From Pseudomonas sp. MH9.2 (GTDB lineage: Bacteria; Pseudomonadota; Gammaproteobacteria; Pseudomonadales; Pseudomonadaceae): a stretch of DNA of 64,000 nt. Position numbers and translations under genes: made by a program. The stretch spans positions 5,422,501 through 5,486,500 of the forward strand of contig NZ_CP133784.1 in NCBI RefSeq assembly GCF_034353875.1, in the 5' to 3' direction. This document shows positions 42,792 through 53,869 of the stretch, in pieces. Below the pieces are notes generated by a model. It made no database searches and was not told where the DNA came from. It was given only the letters and a program-made list of their open reading frames with translations. Positions within the stretch are counted from its first letter, which is position 1; each line of letters opens with the position of its first letter.

Positions 42792-43439
42792 ATGCAAGAA
42801 GCCCTGAACTTTATCGACACCCCTGCTGTGTTGCGCCATGCACAGATCAATGCGGTCAGCGGCGAACGTTTTGGCGTCGTCAGCACTCAAGGCTATCGCT
42901 ACTGGTTGAAACCGGCCATGGGTTGCCTGCTTCAGCCTGCCGTCGGCGACACGGTGCTTATTACTCTGGCGGGGGAGGACGGCTACATCCTTAGCGTTCT
43001 GGAGCGCACTCAACTGCAACCTGCTCAACTGCGTGTAGAGGGTGACGTGCATTTCAACCTGCCCAGCGGCGCATTGAGCATTGAAGCCCGAGACGGCCTT
43101 TCGCTGGATACGGGCCCCATGCTTGCACTGCGTGCCGATCAGGCGGTGGCGCATTTCGCTGAGGCTCAAGTCGGCGTCACGACGCTCAGCGTCACTGGAG
43201 AGCGTTCTGACCACTATTGGAGCGAGCGCAACGACAGCGCAATCAGGCATTGCGAAAAAGCTGTGCGACATACCGCTAGCTACATTCAGAGCCGCCGTGA
43301 AGTCGAAGGTCATGAGGAACTGACCTCGGGGTCGCTTCGCCAGCGAGTCGACAAAGACTGGAGCCTGCGCGGCGAGACGCTTGATTTGTTTGGCGAAGTC
43401 ACCGTTGCCGTAAGCGGCGAACGAATCAAACTGGGCTGA
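42792..43439 (+). CDS. DUF3540 domain protein of the T6SS loading module
   Basis: 215 residues. The pattern is that of DUF3540: an N-terminal small beta domain (A-C-L-L-Q-P-A-V-G-D-T-V-L type, here MGCLLQPAVGDTVLITLAG, then YILSVLER) followed by repeating beta segments (VHFNLPSGALSIEARDGLSL) and a later S-R-R-E-V-E-G-H-E. The first part resembles the OB fold of VgrG/gp5, so it may extend or cap the spike. It is encoded between the pentapeptide protein and the PAAR-like protein, the normal order of this module. The ribosome site (AGGAACC) is acceptable. Confidence 0.72.
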   Translation: MQEALNFIDTPAVLRHAQINAVSGERFGVVSTQGYRYWLKPAMGCLLQPAVGDTVLITLAGEDGYILSVLERTQLQPAQLRVEGDVHFNLPSGALSIEARDGLSLDTGPMLALRADQAVAHFAEAQVGVTTLSVTGERSDHYWSERNDSAIRHCEKAVRHTASYIQSRREVEGHEELTSGSLRQRVDKDWSLRGETLDLFGEVTVAVSGERIKLG

Positions 43440-43452
43440 AAAGGACGTAGCT

Positions 43453-43860
43453 ATGTACATGCTCAACAATGGCGGAGCGACCGCAAATTCCACGGTGCCT
43501 GACATCTGCAAAACGCCTACGCCTGCGGGGCCGATGCCAATGCCTTATCCCAATACGGCTGATACATCCATGGCTGATCCAGGCGGGTTGGTAATGGCGG
43601 TTTTGGTCTGTGGTTTGCCTGCAATGAATCTCATGAGCAAGGTCTTGTTGAGCAATGGCGATCAGGCTGGCGCGGCGGGGGGCGTGGTGAGCGGCAAAAT
43701 AATGGGCTCGATGGCGTTTATTGATGGCAGCGCCACGGTCATGGTTGGTGGCATGCCCGCCGTGCGGCTCACCTCTCAGACAGCTCACAACGGAACCCCG
43801 CCCAACACCATGGGCATGGTCTCTGCGCCAAGCCAGACCGTGGTCATGGTCATGTCCTGA
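43453..43860 (+). CDS. PAAR-like protein (DUF4150), stand-alone
   Basis: 135 residues with the PAAR-like DUF4150 pattern: MYMLNNGGATANSTVPDICK, T-P-A-G-P-M-P-M-P-Y-P-N, G-G-V-V-S-G-K-I-M-G, and V-M-V-G-G-M-P-A-V-R-L-T-S, ending with glycine/methionine-rich turns. Such proteins form the sharp cone at the tip of VgrG. In many effectors the same domain is fused to a C-terminal toxin. Here it stops right after the PAAR-like cone, so it can complete the spike but carries no toxin itself. Confidence 0.8.
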   Translation: MYMLNNGGATANSTVPDICKTPTPAGPMPMPYPNTADTSMADPGGLVMAVLVCGLPAMNLMSKVLLSNGDQAGAAGGVVSGKIMGSMAFIDGSATVMVGGMPAVRLTSQTAHNGTPPNTMGMVSAPSQTVVMVMS

Positions 43861-43928
43861 GTCAATCACCTTGAAGTAACAGTCGCCCTGATGGCGAATG
43901 GATAAAATTGGGTTAGAGGAGTGGTGTG

Positions 43929-44018
43929 ATGAACATGCTTAAAAGTGGAGGGGTGACGACCCGCTTCACTGCTTTCAATAGGTGCAAAGCGCCGACACAA
44001 GCACTGGTGCTCGAATGA
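43929..44018 (+). pseudogene. Vestigial 29-codon second PAAR-like (DUF4150) start
   Basis: A GAGGAG ribosome site precedes an ATG and a 29-codon frame that ends in TGA overlapping the tssJ start. Its residues M-N-M-L-K-S-G-G-V-T-T-R-F-T and C-K-A-P-T-Q-A track the beginning of the adjacent DUF4150 protein (M-Y-M-L-N-N-G-G-A-T-A-N-S-T and C-K-T-P-T-P-A). I read it as the stub of a second PAAR-like gene, possibly a PAAR-toxin fusion, whose remainder was deleted. Confidence 0.5.
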
Positions 44019-44632
44019 TTAAGGTATTCGCGATACTGCTCACACTCTGTCTGCTGCTCACCGCCTGCAGCAGCCAGGAACTCACCCCCGAGCAAAAGGC
44101 CCTCACCGAACTCAAATGGGACTACACCGAGAATGCCATCGAGCTGAGCTTTACCGCCGATAACGATCTCAATCAGTACGACGGCCAGGCGCATAACCTG
44201 TTGGTGGTGGTCACGCAGTTCGATCAGATCAGTGCGTTTTCGGCCTACACCGGCAGTTCCCAGCAATTGAGCAGTCTGTTGCTGATGAACAGCGCGCCGA
44301 CCGGAATGATCGGCCTCACGCGGCTGTTCATCGAGCCGGGTCAGAGCAAGCAGTTGAGTCTGCCTCGGCTCGAGGGCGCGAAGATGGTCGGCATCTCGGC
44401 AGGCTACGCCCACCTGGACCCGATGCGCAGCGCCAAGCTGTATCAGATCGGCGTCGACGTTACTTCCACTGGTTTCTTCAGCAAAACCTGGACCGCCACG
44501 CCGCGCCCCATCGCCATTGACCTGCTCGTAGGGTCCGAGGCTCTGCTGCGTGGCAAGGAAAGTCGTCTTGCGCTGCCCAAGCCTGTGCAACCCAGAGAAG
44601 GCGAGGTGCGCCTGCCGGGCGCACAGGACTGA
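44015..44632 (+). CDS. tssJ: Type VI secretion lipoprotein TssJ
   Basis: 205 residues with a lipoprotein signal whose lipobox L-L-T-A-C places the acylated cysteine at residue 18. The body has the TssJ features L-V-V-V-T-Q-F-D-Q-I, F-I-E-P-G-Q-S-K-Q-L and VGISAGYAHLDPMRS. It anchors the TssL-TssM membrane complex to the outer membrane. The ATG at 44015 is preferred over an upstream in-frame one at 43982 because the signal peptide then begins normally (MIKVFAILL). It overlaps the stop of the 29-codon vestige. tssK follows after 63 bases. Confidence 0.9.
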   Translation: MIKVFAILLTLCLLLTACSSQELTPEQKALTELKWDYTENAIELSFTADNDLNQYDGQAHNLLVVVTQFDQISAFSAYTGSSQQLSSLLLMNSAPTGMIGLTRLFIEPGQSKQLSLPRLEGAKMVGISAGYAHLDPMRSAKLYQIGVDVTSTGFFSKTWTATPRPIAIDLLVGSEALLRGKESRLALPKPVQPREGEVRLPGAQD

Positions 44633-44695
44633 CTTTTTTATCGTGAGCGTTGCAGTCGCCACTTTTTTTCAATCTTTTGCCCGAACGCGAGCCCT

Positions 44696-46078
44696 ATGAA
44701 TATCGATCAGTTGTTGTATTGGCACCAGGGCTTGTTTCTCCAGCCTCAGCATTTTCAACAGAACGATGCCCGTATCGAGCATCGTCTGACCCGCACCACG
44801 GAGTTGAACCATCCTTACCCGTGGGGCTTGATCTCCCTGAAGATCAACGAATCTGCATTGGTTGCCAAACAGTGCCTGCTGGATCAATTGTCGGTGCGCT
44901 TCCCCGAAGGCACGTTGGCTGAGTATCCAGGTAATGCGGTGCTGGAGTCGCGTACCCTGGACTTGGGCGACTTCAGTGGCGGCCGCACGCTGTTTGTGGG
45001 TCTGCGCCGCTTACTGCCAGGCGATGCCAACGCGCAAGTGTTCGAGACACTGTCCGACGGTTCTCGGGCGGAAGCGCGCTTTGTCGTGGCCGCTGACCCG
45101 GAAGTGATCGGTGACCGTCTCGGCAATTCCCCGGAAGCGCGGGTGCGCCCAATGTCTTACGTGTTGCGGCTGTTCTGGGAAGACGAGCTGGAGCATCTGA
45201 GCGCGTATGAATTGTTGCCGATTGCCCGTCTTGACCTCGACGGCGACCGCGTGCGACCTGCGCAGCGCTATGTGCCGCCGTCGGTCAACCTGGCAGCCTC
45301 ACCGATGTTGCTGCAAACCCTGCGCGAAGTTCGCGACGAATTGGTCGGCCGGGCGCGACAGCTGTCGGTGTACAAGCAGCCGGGTGAATCGCGTCGGGGC
45401 GATTTCGACGGTGCTCAGGTCAACCATCTGATGGCCCTGGCGGTACTGAACCGTTATGGCCCATTGCTGACCCACATGCTGGAAACGCCGCAGGTTTCGC
45501 CGTGGCAGCTTTACGGCACCCTGCGCCAGTTGGTCGGTGAGTTGAGCCTGTTTTCCGACGTCTGCGACATGCTCGGTGAAACCCCTGATGGCCGCTTGCT
45601 GGTGCCGCCTTACAAGCATGAAGAGGCCGGGGTCGCGACCATTGCCCTGGTGGCCCTGATCGGCCAGCAACTCAATGAAATAAGTATCGGCTCCGAGTTG
45701 CTTGTGCGCCTGCAATTGCAGGAAGGTCTCTATCAAGCCGAGTTGCCGGACGCCTTTTTCGGCCCGCGTCATCGTTATTTCCTGGTGGCTCGCAGCGCGG
45801 TCGACCCTGTGTGGCTGGCCGAGGGCTTACCGCTGGATGGCAAGCTGGGGGCGGTCAGCGTCATGGAAGGGCTGGTCAATCGCGCGTTGCCCGGTATTGA
45901 ACTGATCTACCTGCAGGTGCCCCCACAAGGCCTGCCAAGGGTAGCGGGGGCGTTGTACTTCCGCCTGGAGACACTCAGTGATGGCTGGGAAGCGCTGCAG
46001 CACGAGCATCAGGCTGCGTTTTTCCTGCCCCAGCCGCCGGCTGACTTAATCATCGATCTGGTGGTGGTGCGTACATGA
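44696..46078 (+). CDS. tssK: Type VI secretion baseplate adaptor TssK
   Basis: 460 residues, normal length. It starts with the family signature L-Y-W-H-Q-G-L-F-L-Q-P-Q-H-F-Q and continues with NHPYPWGLISLKIN, F-P-E-G-T and the late YLQVPPQGLPRVAGALYFRL. TssK trimers connect the baseplate wedges to the cytoplasmic domains of TssL and TssM. The gene overlaps tssL by four bases (ATGA), which implies coupled translation. Confidence 0.94.
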   Translation: MNIDQLLYWHQGLFLQPQHFQQNDARIEHRLTRTTELNHPYPWGLISLKINESALVAKQCLLDQLSVRFPEGTLAEYPGNAVLESRTLDLGDFSGGRTLFVGLRRLLPGDANAQVFETLSDGSRAEARFVVAADPEVIGDRLGNSPEARVRPMSYVLRLFWEDELEHLSAYELLPIARLDLDGDRVRPAQRYVPPSVNLAASPMLLQTLREVRDELVGRARQLSVYKQPGESRRGDFDGAQVNHLMALAVLNRYGPLLTHMLETPQVSPWQLYGTLRQLVGELSLFSDVCDMLGETPDGRLLVPPYKHEEAGVATIALVALIGQQLNEISIGSELLVRLQLQEGLYQAELPDAFFGPRHRYFLVARSAVDPVWLAEGLPLDGKLGAVSVMEGLVNRALPGIELIYLQVPPQGLPRVAGALYFRLETLSDGWEALQHEHQAAFFLPQPPADLIIDLVVVRT

Positions 46079-46743
46079 TCAATCCCCGCCTGGCTGAATG
46101 CTGGATGTCGATATTTGATGCTGCCAAGAGCGGCGTCATCGATCCTGCGCAATCCTACGAAACCCTCGCGCCGGGGCTGATCGTGTTGCTCGACGCCGCT
46201 GCCAATCGTGCCCGCGAATTGCACGTTGCCGAGGCTGATGTGCGCGAGGCGCTGTTCGCTGTGGTGGCCTGGATCGACGAAACAGCCATGTCTCGTGATT
46301 GGCCAGGCGCTGCACAATGGCGTCGTGCGCCGTTGCAACGTCATTACTTTTCAACCAGTCGTGCCGGCGTTGAGTTCTTTCAACGCCTGGAGGCTTTGCC
46401 CGAAGCGGCGGTGGGTGCCCGTGAGGTTTTTGGCCTGGCGTTGTTGAGCGGCTTTCAGGGCCGCTACGCGACACGTCCGGGTGGCGAGCTGGCTCAGTAC
46501 CGCCGGTTGTGCCTGGAACGGATCATCCTCGATAACAAAATGGTGCCGCTGGATGCCACCAGCCATCTCTTTGAACAACCCGAAGACCAGTTGCCGAAAC
46601 GGGTTCGTGTGGTACGCCGTGGCTTGCCCGGTATTTCGCTGCTTCTGCTGATTGGGATTCCCTTGATTGTGTTGACCGTGCTTTACATCAGTTTCGACCT
46701 CTCGCTGGGTCGACAAGTCAGCCAATTGCTGGAGATGCGCTGA
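46075..46743 (+). CDS. tssL: Type VI secretion membrane protein TssL, short DotU-type
   Basis: 222 residues. A cytoplasmic hook-like DotU domain (ALFAVVAWIDETAMSRDWPGA, FFQRLEALP, GFQGRYATRPGGELAQYRR) is followed by a single C-terminal membrane helix (SLLLLIGIPLIVLTVLYISF, about 186-205). There is no OmpA-like peptidoglycan-binding extension, so cell-wall anchoring must come from another protein. It forms the inner-membrane part of the trans-envelope complex with TssM. Its stop shares one base with the tssM start. Confidence 0.92.
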   Translation: MINPRLAECWMSIFDAAKSGVIDPAQSYETLAPGLIVLLDAAANRARELHVAEADVREALFAVVAWIDETAMSRDWPGAAQWRRAPLQRHYFSTSRAGVEFFQRLEALPEAAVGAREVFGLALLSGFQGRYATRPGGELAQYRRLCLERIILDNKMVPLDATSHLFEQPEDQLPKRVRVVRRGLPGISLLLLIGIPLIVLTVLYISFDLSLGRQVSQLLEMR

Positions 46744-49700
46744 TGTTGAAGAAAGCGGGGGTCTTGTTGCTCTGGGTGTTGCTGCTGGCAAGTTTTGCGC
46801 TGGTGCTTTGGGGGCTGGCGCTCTATGAGGATTGGCCGCTGTGGTACGTGCCGGCCATTTTTATCGGGACCATTTTGTTGGTTCTGGCCGCTCGCTGGAT
46901 TGGGCGACGCTGGTACGCCTGGCGCTTGCGTGCGCGAATGAAAAGCGAGTTGCCACAGAGTCGTCGCGATGAGGCTCCCAACCTGGATCTGGACTGGAAC
47001 AGCGGTGTGCGCATGCTGCGCCATTCGCGTCTGAGTCGACTGGGTTCACCGCTGTACGTGTTGCCCTGGTTCCTGATGCTGGGCGAGAGTGGCAGTGGCA
47101 AAAGCAGCGTGTTGGTCAACAGTGGATTGACTTCGGCATTGCGCTCGACCAGTCGTGGCAAGCAGGCAATGCCTACTGGAACGCTCGACTGGTGGTTCCT
47201 CGAACGGGGTGTGATCATCGATCCTGCAGGCCGCTTGGCTGAAGGTAATAGCGACGCTGGCCCGGAATGGCGGCGTTTGCTTTACTGGCTGCTGCGTTCG
47301 CGGCGTCGCGAGCCGCTCAACGGTGTGTTGCTGGTGATCGACAGCAAACGCCTGTTGACCGATTCTGATGAGCGTTTGGCCGAGCAGGGACACAATCTGC
47401 GTCGCCGTCTGGATGACTTGGTGAAGGTTTTCGGTGCCCGGCTACCGGTGTATTTCATCATTACGGGTGCCGAAGCCGTGCCTGGTTTTGCGCAGTGGGG
47501 TGCCGCATTGACACCGCCACAGCGTGAGCAACCCTTTGGCTTGCTCAGCCAGCACCGTGCTGGCGGGGCGGGCGCGTTTCTCGATGAAATGTTTGGCGGA
47601 CTTGGCCAGCGGTTGTTCGATCTACGCATAGAGCTGGGCGTGCGCGGCGTGCCTGACCCAGATGCTTTTAGCCTGCCGGAACGCATCGGTGATTTGCGGC
47701 CGCGTCTTGAAAAGCTTCTGTTGCCGGCTTTTGACGCGAATCCCTACAGCGAGCCGCCTCTGCTGTGCGGGCTATTCCTTACGGCTCAAGGGCAGGATGC
47801 CGACGCTCAGCATGAAGGCTGGTTCAGCCATGATCTGCTGGGGCAGCTGTTGCCAGGGCAACGTTATGCTTATCAGTCCATTGATAGCTGGCATCGTTGG
47901 CGGCGTCTGCTCGCTCATGCCGCAGTCATTGGCTGGCTGGGGCTTTGCGTCGGTTTCGGCGCATTAATGATTTATGCCGACCGTCACACCGAGGCGGTGC
48001 TCACCGAAGCGCTTAACGAGCCTCCTGCTACTGAAGACTTCGCAGGCGGAATGGAAACCGATCTGGATGCGTTGCGCCGTTTCCGGCAGGCGCTGATCAA
48101 CCTGTCTAACGAGCAGCAGGGTGGCTGGCGTAGTTTGCTGCCGTTCTCACGCCACATCGAGCAAGTACAGGAACACTATCGTTCTGATTACGTGAGGCTC
48201 TTCGACAGCGAAATACGCACCCCTGTATTCGATGGTTTCATTTCGCAAAACCTGCGCAACGCATTGAACAGCGGTGACCCTCGATTGATTGCCGCTTACG
48301 CAGAGTTTCTTGTGCGACGGATCAATCTGCTCGACGCACGCCTGAATAATCAGTCCATGGACGAACTGCCGGTGCCAGGGTCGGAGGTGGGTTTTTTGAA
48401 TCTGATCTACGGCTCTAAAACCACGATCAGCGCCGGGCAACTGGTGACTCTGGGGACCAGCTATCGCTCTTACCTGGCATGGCAAACCGATATGGCGCAG
48501 ATGCAGACCCAGCGGGCTGCCTTGCTGGGCCAGCTCGAAAGCATGGGCCTTGAGGGTCGTCCCTTGGCGTGGCTGACGGCGTGGGCGGACTTTCAGGGCA
48601 ATCTACAGCCGATCCTGCTCAGCGAATACTGGGCCGACACCGACAACCCAGGTTTGAGCCTTTCCGGGGCCTTTACCTTGCAAGGGCACAGTGCGATTCT
48701 GGGTTTTATCGATGAACTGGGTCGGGCCAGTCGCGATCAGAATGTGTGGAAGGCGCAAAGGATACGGTTTTTGGATCAGTATCAGAGCGATACCCAGGAT
48801 GCCTGGTATCGCTTTATCCAGGGCAGCCTGCTGAGCGCGCAAACGCGATTGAAAACCCGTAGCGACTGGCAGCAAACCCTGAGTGTGGTCGGTACTCCCA
48901 ATGATCCGTTCTTCAAGCTGCTGCACCGCAGTGCGGAGCGGTTTGCGCTGATTCCGATTGAACATCGGGCTCCATGGGCCAGTCGGGCGGTGGCGATGGA
49001 TCGTCTGCTCAAACTGGCCAGTAACGACGATCTGCATGCCGATGCTGGCGCGCTGGGCAGCTTGAAAGTCACCAACGCCCTGGGCGGCGATGTGCTCAAG
49101 GGCATGGCCAGTGGAGGTTCTGTCAAAACGGGCGTGAATGTCGTGCGTGACGAGCTGACACAGGCCCGAACCCTGGCGAAATTTCAGCAGTTGATGAAAG
49201 GTGTTGTCATCGACCTGCAGAAAAGCGATGCGCAAGCTTTCCAGGTCGCGCTCGATACCTGGGGCTTTGGTGCCGATCCTGCAGTCAAATCTGCGCCGCT
49301 TTGGGATGCCGATACTATTCGTGTCGATTTGATTCAGTCACTCAAAGGTCCTGATCCGCGAGAGGATGTGGTCTGGTCGCTGCTAACGGGGCAGCTTGAT
49401 TTCGCCTCGCACTACGCGTCCGAAGTGGCGGCCTGCCGTCTGCAAAGTGACTGGAGTGGCCAGTTGCTCAGCTCAATCCAGGGTGTGCGCGATCCGGTCA
49501 TGCTCAATGAATTGCTTTATGGCGATCGTGGGCAGCTGCCGGTTTTCATGAATGGTTCGGTGAAAGCCTTCCTGCAGCGCGATGTACAGCGCTACAGCGG
49601 GCGTGAAGCACTGGGCGTTCAGATTCCATTGACTGGGGCTTTCTATGCGTATGTCAGTCGCATGCAACATGCCCAGAACGATCTCGTCAGTGCTCAGCGG

Positions 49701-50687
49701 CAAAGCCAGGCTCAACTAGCTACCGAGCAGCAAAGCAAGCAGGCTCTGGATGCCGAGCAGAAGACCCTGGCCGCGCAACGGGCCGAGCTCAAGCAGAGTA
49801 TTGCGACGCTGCAGGCCACCGCGGCGGTGGTTGAGCTGTCCGCTACGCCATCGCAGGTCAATATCAGCGCCCGTTCGCTGCCGCAGCAGACGCGTCTGAC
49901 GATGCAGTGCAGCGGTCGTTCAACGGTACTGGATAACTTCAACTTCCCGACCAGCGCCAGTTTTGTCTGGGCGCCGGGAGCCTGTTCGGACGTCGCTCTG
50001 GAAATCAGCTTCGCCAACTTCAAGCTGACCAAACACTGGACCGGAGACCGCGCGTTCGTGGATTTCCTGCGGCTGTTCAACGGGGGGCAACACACCTTTA
50101 CCGTCAATGACTTCCCTAGCCAGCGCAATGTGATGGGCAGCGAGAACTTGATCGGCATTCAGCTGACCTACCGTCAGGAGGGAGGGCAGGCTTTGCTGGA
50201 CAAGTATCGCCAGGCCGATCAGTTGCAGATACAGGTCAACGTTATCAATGAACGATTGAACAGCATCGCAGGGCAGCTCACAGCCATGGACACTCAGGCA
50301 GCAGCGATGAATGTCAGTCTGGCAGCCCAGGGTTCGCCGGTTCAGCAAAGTCTTGCGAGTATTCAGCCGCCAACGCAAATCGCCTGGTGCTGGACGCCGA
50401 GGCCGGTTGATACAGGTTTTGCGGCGGGTGAAGGCCTGCGTCTGGATCTTGGCATCTATGACAACGAGAAGCGCTTGAGAAACCTTGAAGCACAATTGCG
50501 CACGCTAGGTTTCGCTACCCAACGCGAGCCGCTGCAAACGGGGACTGGTGGGACAGGGCAGAGGCTGCTGGTGGTGTCGCTGCGCGACGATGCGGCCGCA
50601 CAACGGGCTATTCGTGACATTGCTAACAAGATGGGGGTTGCTGCAAAGCTTGACAGTACTGCCTCTAGCACAGTCGGCATGCGATGA
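46743..50687 (+). CDS. tssM: Type VI secretion membrane protein TssM (IcmF)
   Basis: 1314 residues. Two N-terminal membrane helices lie within about residues 5-50, followed by a cytoplasmic NTPase-like domain with Walker A G114-E-S-G-S-G-K-S. A third membrane helix is at about 395-415, and a large periplasmic part continues to the C-terminus. Family landmarks include W-W-F and G-V-I-I-D in the NTPase region and the beta-rich end ([37 protein letters not shown]). It spans the inner membrane, binds TssL in the cytoplasm and TssJ in the periplasm. The last codons overlap the histidine kinase gene by four bases, which ties regulation to the apparatus genes. Confidence 0.94.
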   Translation: MLKKAGVLLLWVLLLASFALVLWGLALYEDWPLWYVPAIFIGTILLVLAARWIGRRWYAWRLRARMKSELPQSRRDEAPNLDLDWNSGVRMLRHSRLSRLGSPLYVLPWFLMLGESGSGKSSVLVNSGLTSALRSTSRGKQAMPTGTLDWWFLERGVIIDPAGRLAEGNSDAGPEWRRLLYWLLRSRRREPLNGVLLVIDSKRLLTDSDERLAEQGHNLRRRLDDLVKVFGARLPVYFIITGAEAVPGFAQWGAALTPPQREQPFGLLSQHRAGGAGAFLDEMFGGLGQRLFDLRIELGVRGVPDPDAFSLPERIGDLRPRLEKLLLPAFDANPYSEPPLLCGLFLTAQGQDADAQHEGWFSHDLLGQLLPGQRYAYQSIDSWHRWRRLLAHAAVIGWLGLCVGFGALMIYADRHTEAVLTEALNEPPATEDFAGGMETDLDALRRFRQALINLSNEQQGGWRSLLPFSRHIEQVQEHYRSDYVRLFDSEIRTPVFDGFISQNLRNALNSGDPRLIAAYAEFLVRRINLLDARLNNQSMDELPVPGSEVGFLNLIYGSKTTISAGQLVTLGTSYRSYLAWQTDMAQMQTQRAALLGQLESMGLEGRPLAWLTAWADFQGNLQPILLSEYWADTDNPGLSLSGAFTLQGHSAILGFIDELGRASRDQNVWKAQRIRFLDQYQSDTQDAWYRFIQGSLLSAQTRLKTRSDWQQTLSVVGTPNDPFFKLLHRSAERFALIPIEHRAPWASRAVAMDRLLKLASNDDLHADAGALGSLKVTNALGGDVLKGMASGGSVKTGVNVVRDELTQARTLAKFQQLMKGVVIDLQKSDAQAFQVALDTWGFGADPAVKSAPLWDADTIRVDLIQSLKGPDPREDVVWSLLTGQLDFASHYASEVAACRLQSDWSGQLLSSIQGVRDPVMLNELLYGDRGQLPVFMNGSVKAFLQRDVQRYSGREALGVQIPLTGAFYAYVSRMQHAQNDLVSAQRQSQAQLATEQQSKQALDAEQKTLAAQRAELKQSIATLQATAAVVELSATPSQVNISARSLPQQTRLTMQCSGRSTVLDNFNFPTSASFVWAPGACSDVALEISFANFKLTKHWTGDRAFVDFLRLFNGGQHTFTVNDFPSQRNVMGSENLIGIQLTYRQEGGQALLDKYRQADQLQIQVNVINERLNSIAGQLTAMDTQAAAMNVSLAAQGSPVQQSLASIQPPTQIAWCWTPRPVDTGFAAGEGLRLDLGIYDNEKRLRNLEAQLRTLGFATQREPLQTGTGGTGQRLLVVSLRDDAAAQRAIRDIANKMGVAAKLDSTASSTVGMR

Positions 50688-53600
50688 AGGGCTGGCGAAA
50701 TTCTCTGGCGTTGCGCATTACCTGCGTACTGGCGCTTGTTCTGGCCTTGAGCTGGTGTGTGGCCGCCGGGCTCAGCGCCTGGCGGACTTATCAGCAGTTG
50801 CAAAGCGAGGCGCTGGATGATCTCAGTCAGCGCCTGCGCCTGCTCTCCAGCGTGGATAACGATGATTTTCGAGACGCGGAGGAGGGCGCCAAGCGGCTCA
50901 TGACGCGTTGGAATAACGGCGCGGCCAAAGAGTTTGGCAGCAACATTTTCCAGCGCAGCACCATGCATTGGGTACTCAACCAGGCGCAGCAAAGCGATGC
51001 GGACAACGCCGTCAGCATTGATGTGTTGGCCCGTGCAGCCTCTGCGGCTGAAGCGTTTGGTACTGCCGGTCAGTCGATGACCGTGGATACGTTTTTCTAT
51101 TTTCCAGAGGTCGGCGCGGCTTTCTCCACCGAGGTCGACATCCCTTCAGGTTTTGTGCAAGCTCGCACCGCTCATTTACGGGAACTGTTTGAACGTCTGA
51201 CACCCGGCGGTCCCGATGTTGTCTGGGATGGGCCGAACTACGACCCACTGCTGAATCGACAGTTAATCAGTGTTGCTGTGGTATCGAGGGATACGTCAGG
51301 CAAGCCATTGTTCATGACGGGTTATGAGTTGAAGCTTGATGAACGTCTGGCGCGTATTGAGCAGTTGCTCAACGGCTATCCAAGTCTGCTTCTGGATGCA
51401 CACGGTCGACGGGTTGCCGACCTTTCCGGCAAGTCGATGGACGCGGTATCTCCGGATGCGCTGAAACATCTGGTCGCGGGCTTTTCTGTCAAGACCGATT
51501 TCCCGCAGATCGGTCGTTTCGATGACGACACACCTATGGTCATCGCTCGACTGAATCAACCGAACTGGTATCTGTTGACGCTCTATCCTCAAGCGCAATT
51601 ACGCGCTGGTGCGCTGGGGCTGATTCTCAGAGAAGTGCCTTTTGCGGTGATCGGTTTCATCTTGCTGACCCTCGGTTTGCTCCTGGTATTGCGTCGGGAG
51701 TTGGCACGACCATTGGCCCTGTTCGCCCGGGAAATTGAACTCACGGTTCGCGGTGACGACCTGTCGCGCCGTTTGCCAGTGGTTCGAGAAGACGAACTCG
51801 GGCGCTTCGCCATGGCCTATAACAGATTGCTCGATGCATTGCAGGCCCAGCAAGCCGGTCTGGAAAATCTGGTGGAAGTACGCACTCACGAGCTGCAAAC
51901 CGCCCGTAGAACGGCAGACCAGGCGAATCAGCTCAAAGGCCAATTCCTGGCTAACATGAGTCACGAAATTCGTACGCCGATGAACGCTGTCATTGGCATG
52001 AACCATCTATTGGCGGACACGCCGCTGGCGCCTCAGCAGCGGCATTTCGTCAAGGCTATACGCGAAAATTCCGAAGCCTTGCTGGCGTTGATCAGCGACA
52101 TTCTGGACTTCTCAAAAATCGAGTCAGGTAACCTGAATATCGAGCGGATCGAGTTCGATCTGACTGAGGTGGTGGAAGAGGTTACGGAGCTATTGGCACC
52201 GCGCGCCGCTGAAAAGGGCGTGCGAATGATCTGCCAGATCGCTACCAATGTGCCGGGGCAGGTGATGGGAGATCCGTGGCGACTGCGGCAGATTTTGCTT
52301 AACCTCTTGAGTAATGCCGTCAAATTCACGGCCTGCGGTTCGATCCAGCTGGCGGTTTGGCGGGGTGACGATGACATGCTCGGGTTTCAGGTCGTCGACA
52401 CCGGCATCGGTATTGCACCGGCGGCACAGGCTGCCGTGTTCGACGCTTTTTTGCAGGCGGATGCATCCACCACTCGGAAGTACGGCGGCACCGGCCTGGG
52501 TTTGTCGATCAGCCAACGTCTGGCGGGCCTCATGGGCGGTGTTATCGAGTTGCAGAGTCAGCCAGGTGTGGGGTCGACATTCAGCCTGATGTTGCCATTG
52601 CCCAACTGCCCGGCCCGGGCGGCCGACGCCCCGAGGTTGTGGGGTTTACGGACCTTGGTGGTTGATGAGCACGCTGATGAGCGAGAGGCGTTGATGGGGA
52701 TCCTCGGCCAGTGGCAGATGCTGTGCCAAGGGGCCGCGTCTGCTGAAGATGCATTGAAAATGATGCGTGAGCAAGCACAACTGGGCGTCATGTTCGATCT
52801 GGTATTGGTGAATTGGCGTTTGCCTTTCGTCGATGGTGTGGCGTTCTCCAGCCTGTGCCGTGCTGATCCGCAGCTGGCATCCGCGCGCATCGTGCTGATG
52901 GCTTCGCATGTCGAGTCGTTGATGTCTGCCGATGAACTGCGCGCCCATGGCCTGGCAGCGTGTGTCGTCAGGCCGCTGCGTCGCCAGCATTTCTATCGGA
53001 GCTTGTGCGAGGTCCAGAGTGGCGCCACTCCGACGCTCAACGAAGCGCTCTCTCCTTTGCGGACCCTTGAGCGTCATGAATACGGTCTTGATGTGTTGGT
53101 CGTCGATGATATCGCCACCAATCGGGAAATCACGCAGCTGTTCCTGGAACGTTTCGGCCATCGGGTCAGCCTGGCCCGCGACGGGGTCGAGGCCCTTGAA
53201 ATACTCGCCCGCAAGGTTTTCGATGCGGTGTTGATGGACGGGCAAATGCCGCGAATGGACGGTATGGAAGCGGTCCGTCAACTGCGCTCCGGGCAGTCGG
53301 GTGCGCTGGATGAGGAGGTTTACGTCATCGCCCTGACAGCCAACGCCATGAGCGGTGATCGTGAGCGTTTTATTGAGGCCGGTGCCAATGACTACCTGGC
53401 CAAGCCGGTGCTGCCTATGCAGTTGTTCGATGCGATAACGCGCGTGATTGTGCGACAGCTGGAGCGCGGGATGGAGTTGTGCACTGTCGCACCCTCGCTG
53501 CCCCCTACAGTGACGGCATCCATTGCGCCTGCCTTATCGATGGTCGATGAACAGGATCCGTTGCGCACGCCACGCTTGCAGCGCCTGTTCATCGAAGATT

Positions 53601-53869
53601 GCCTGGCGTTGTTGGCTCAGCTCAATGATGCCGTAGTACGGTCCGATCATGGCGCAGTCGCGCGTATCGCTCACAGCCTCAAGGGTAGCGCCGGACAATT
53701 CGGAGAGCAGGGTCTTGAAACAAGTGCTGCTTTGATGGAACAAGCTGCCTCGCAATCAAACGTCCCGGCGATGACCGCCGCAATGCTGCAACTGGACAGA
53801 CACCGTTCGATCCTTGCTGCCCGCCAGCCTGTTGCCCTTTCCGAGACTGGATATCCAAACAATGCCTGA
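50684..53869 (+). CDS. Hybrid sensor histidine kinase with pseudo-receiver, receiver and Hpt domains
   Basis: 1061 residues, in domain order: membrane helix (about 9-31), periplasmic sensor, second helix (about 310-335), HAMP, HisKA with H427 in [15 protein letters not shown], and HATPase ([25 protein letters not shown]). A first receiver-like domain follows in which the phosphoacceptor aspartate is replaced by N710 ([13 protein letters not shown]). A second receiver keeps D852 ([13 protein letters not shown]), and a C-terminal Hpt has H997 in [12 protein letters not shown]. The layout is that of BarA/GacS-like kinases. It is translationally coupled to tssM on one side and to the LuxR-type regulator on the other. 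It therefore probably senses an envelope or cell-contact signal and controls this T6SS, as an inference from position. Confidence 0.88.
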   Translation: MKGWRNSLALRITCVLALVLALSWCVAAGLSAWRTYQQLQSEALDDLSQRLRLLSSVDNDDFRDAEEGAKRLMTRWNNGAAKEFGSNIFQRSTMHWVLNQAQQSDADNAVSIDVLARAASAAEAFGTAGQSMTVDTFFYFPEVGAAFSTEVDIPSGFVQARTAHLRELFERLTPGGPDVVWDGPNYDPLLNRQLISVAVVSRDTSGKPLFMTGYELKLDERLARIEQLLNGYPSLLLDAHGRRVADLSGKSMDAVSPDALKHLVAGFSVKTDFPQIGRFDDDTPMVIARLNQPNWYLLTLYPQAQLRAGALGLILREVPFAVIGFILLTLGLLLVLRRELARPLALFAREIELTVRGDDLSRRLPVVREDELGRFAMAYNRLLDALQAQQAGLENLVEVRTHELQTARRTADQANQLKGQFLANMSHEIRTPMNAVIGMNHLLADTPLAPQQRHFVKAIRENSEALLALISDILDFSKIESGNLNIERIEFDLTEVVEEVTELLAPRAAEKGVRMICQIATNVPGQVMGDPWRLRQILLNLLSNAVKFTACGSIQLAVWRGDDDMLGFQVVDTGIGIAPAAQAAVFDAFLQADASTTRKYGGTGLGLSISQRLAGLMGGVIELQSQPGVGSTFSLMLPLPNCPARAADAPRLWGLRTLVVDEHADEREALMGILGQWQMLCQGAASAEDALKMMREQAQLGVMFDLVLVNWRLPFVDGVAFSSLCRADPQLASARIVLMASHVESLMSADELRAHGLAACVVRPLRRQHFYRSLCEVQSGATPTLNEALSPLRTLERHEYGLDVLVVDDIATNREITQLFLERFGHRVSLARDGVEALEILARKVFDAVLMDGQMPRMDGMEAVRQLRSGQSGALDEEVYVIALTANAMSGDRERFIEAGANDYLAKPVLPMQLFDAITRVIVRQLERGMELCTVAPSLPPTVTASIAPALSMVDEQDPLRTPRLQRLFIEDCLALLAQLNDAVVRSDHGAVARIAHSLKGSAGQFGEQGLETSAALMEQAASQSNVPAMTAAMLQLDRHRSILAARQPVALSETGYPNNA

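Noticed and set aside
43453..43860. PAAR-toxin fusion
   Set aside because: The protein stops after the cone-forming domain; no C-terminal toxin region is encoded.
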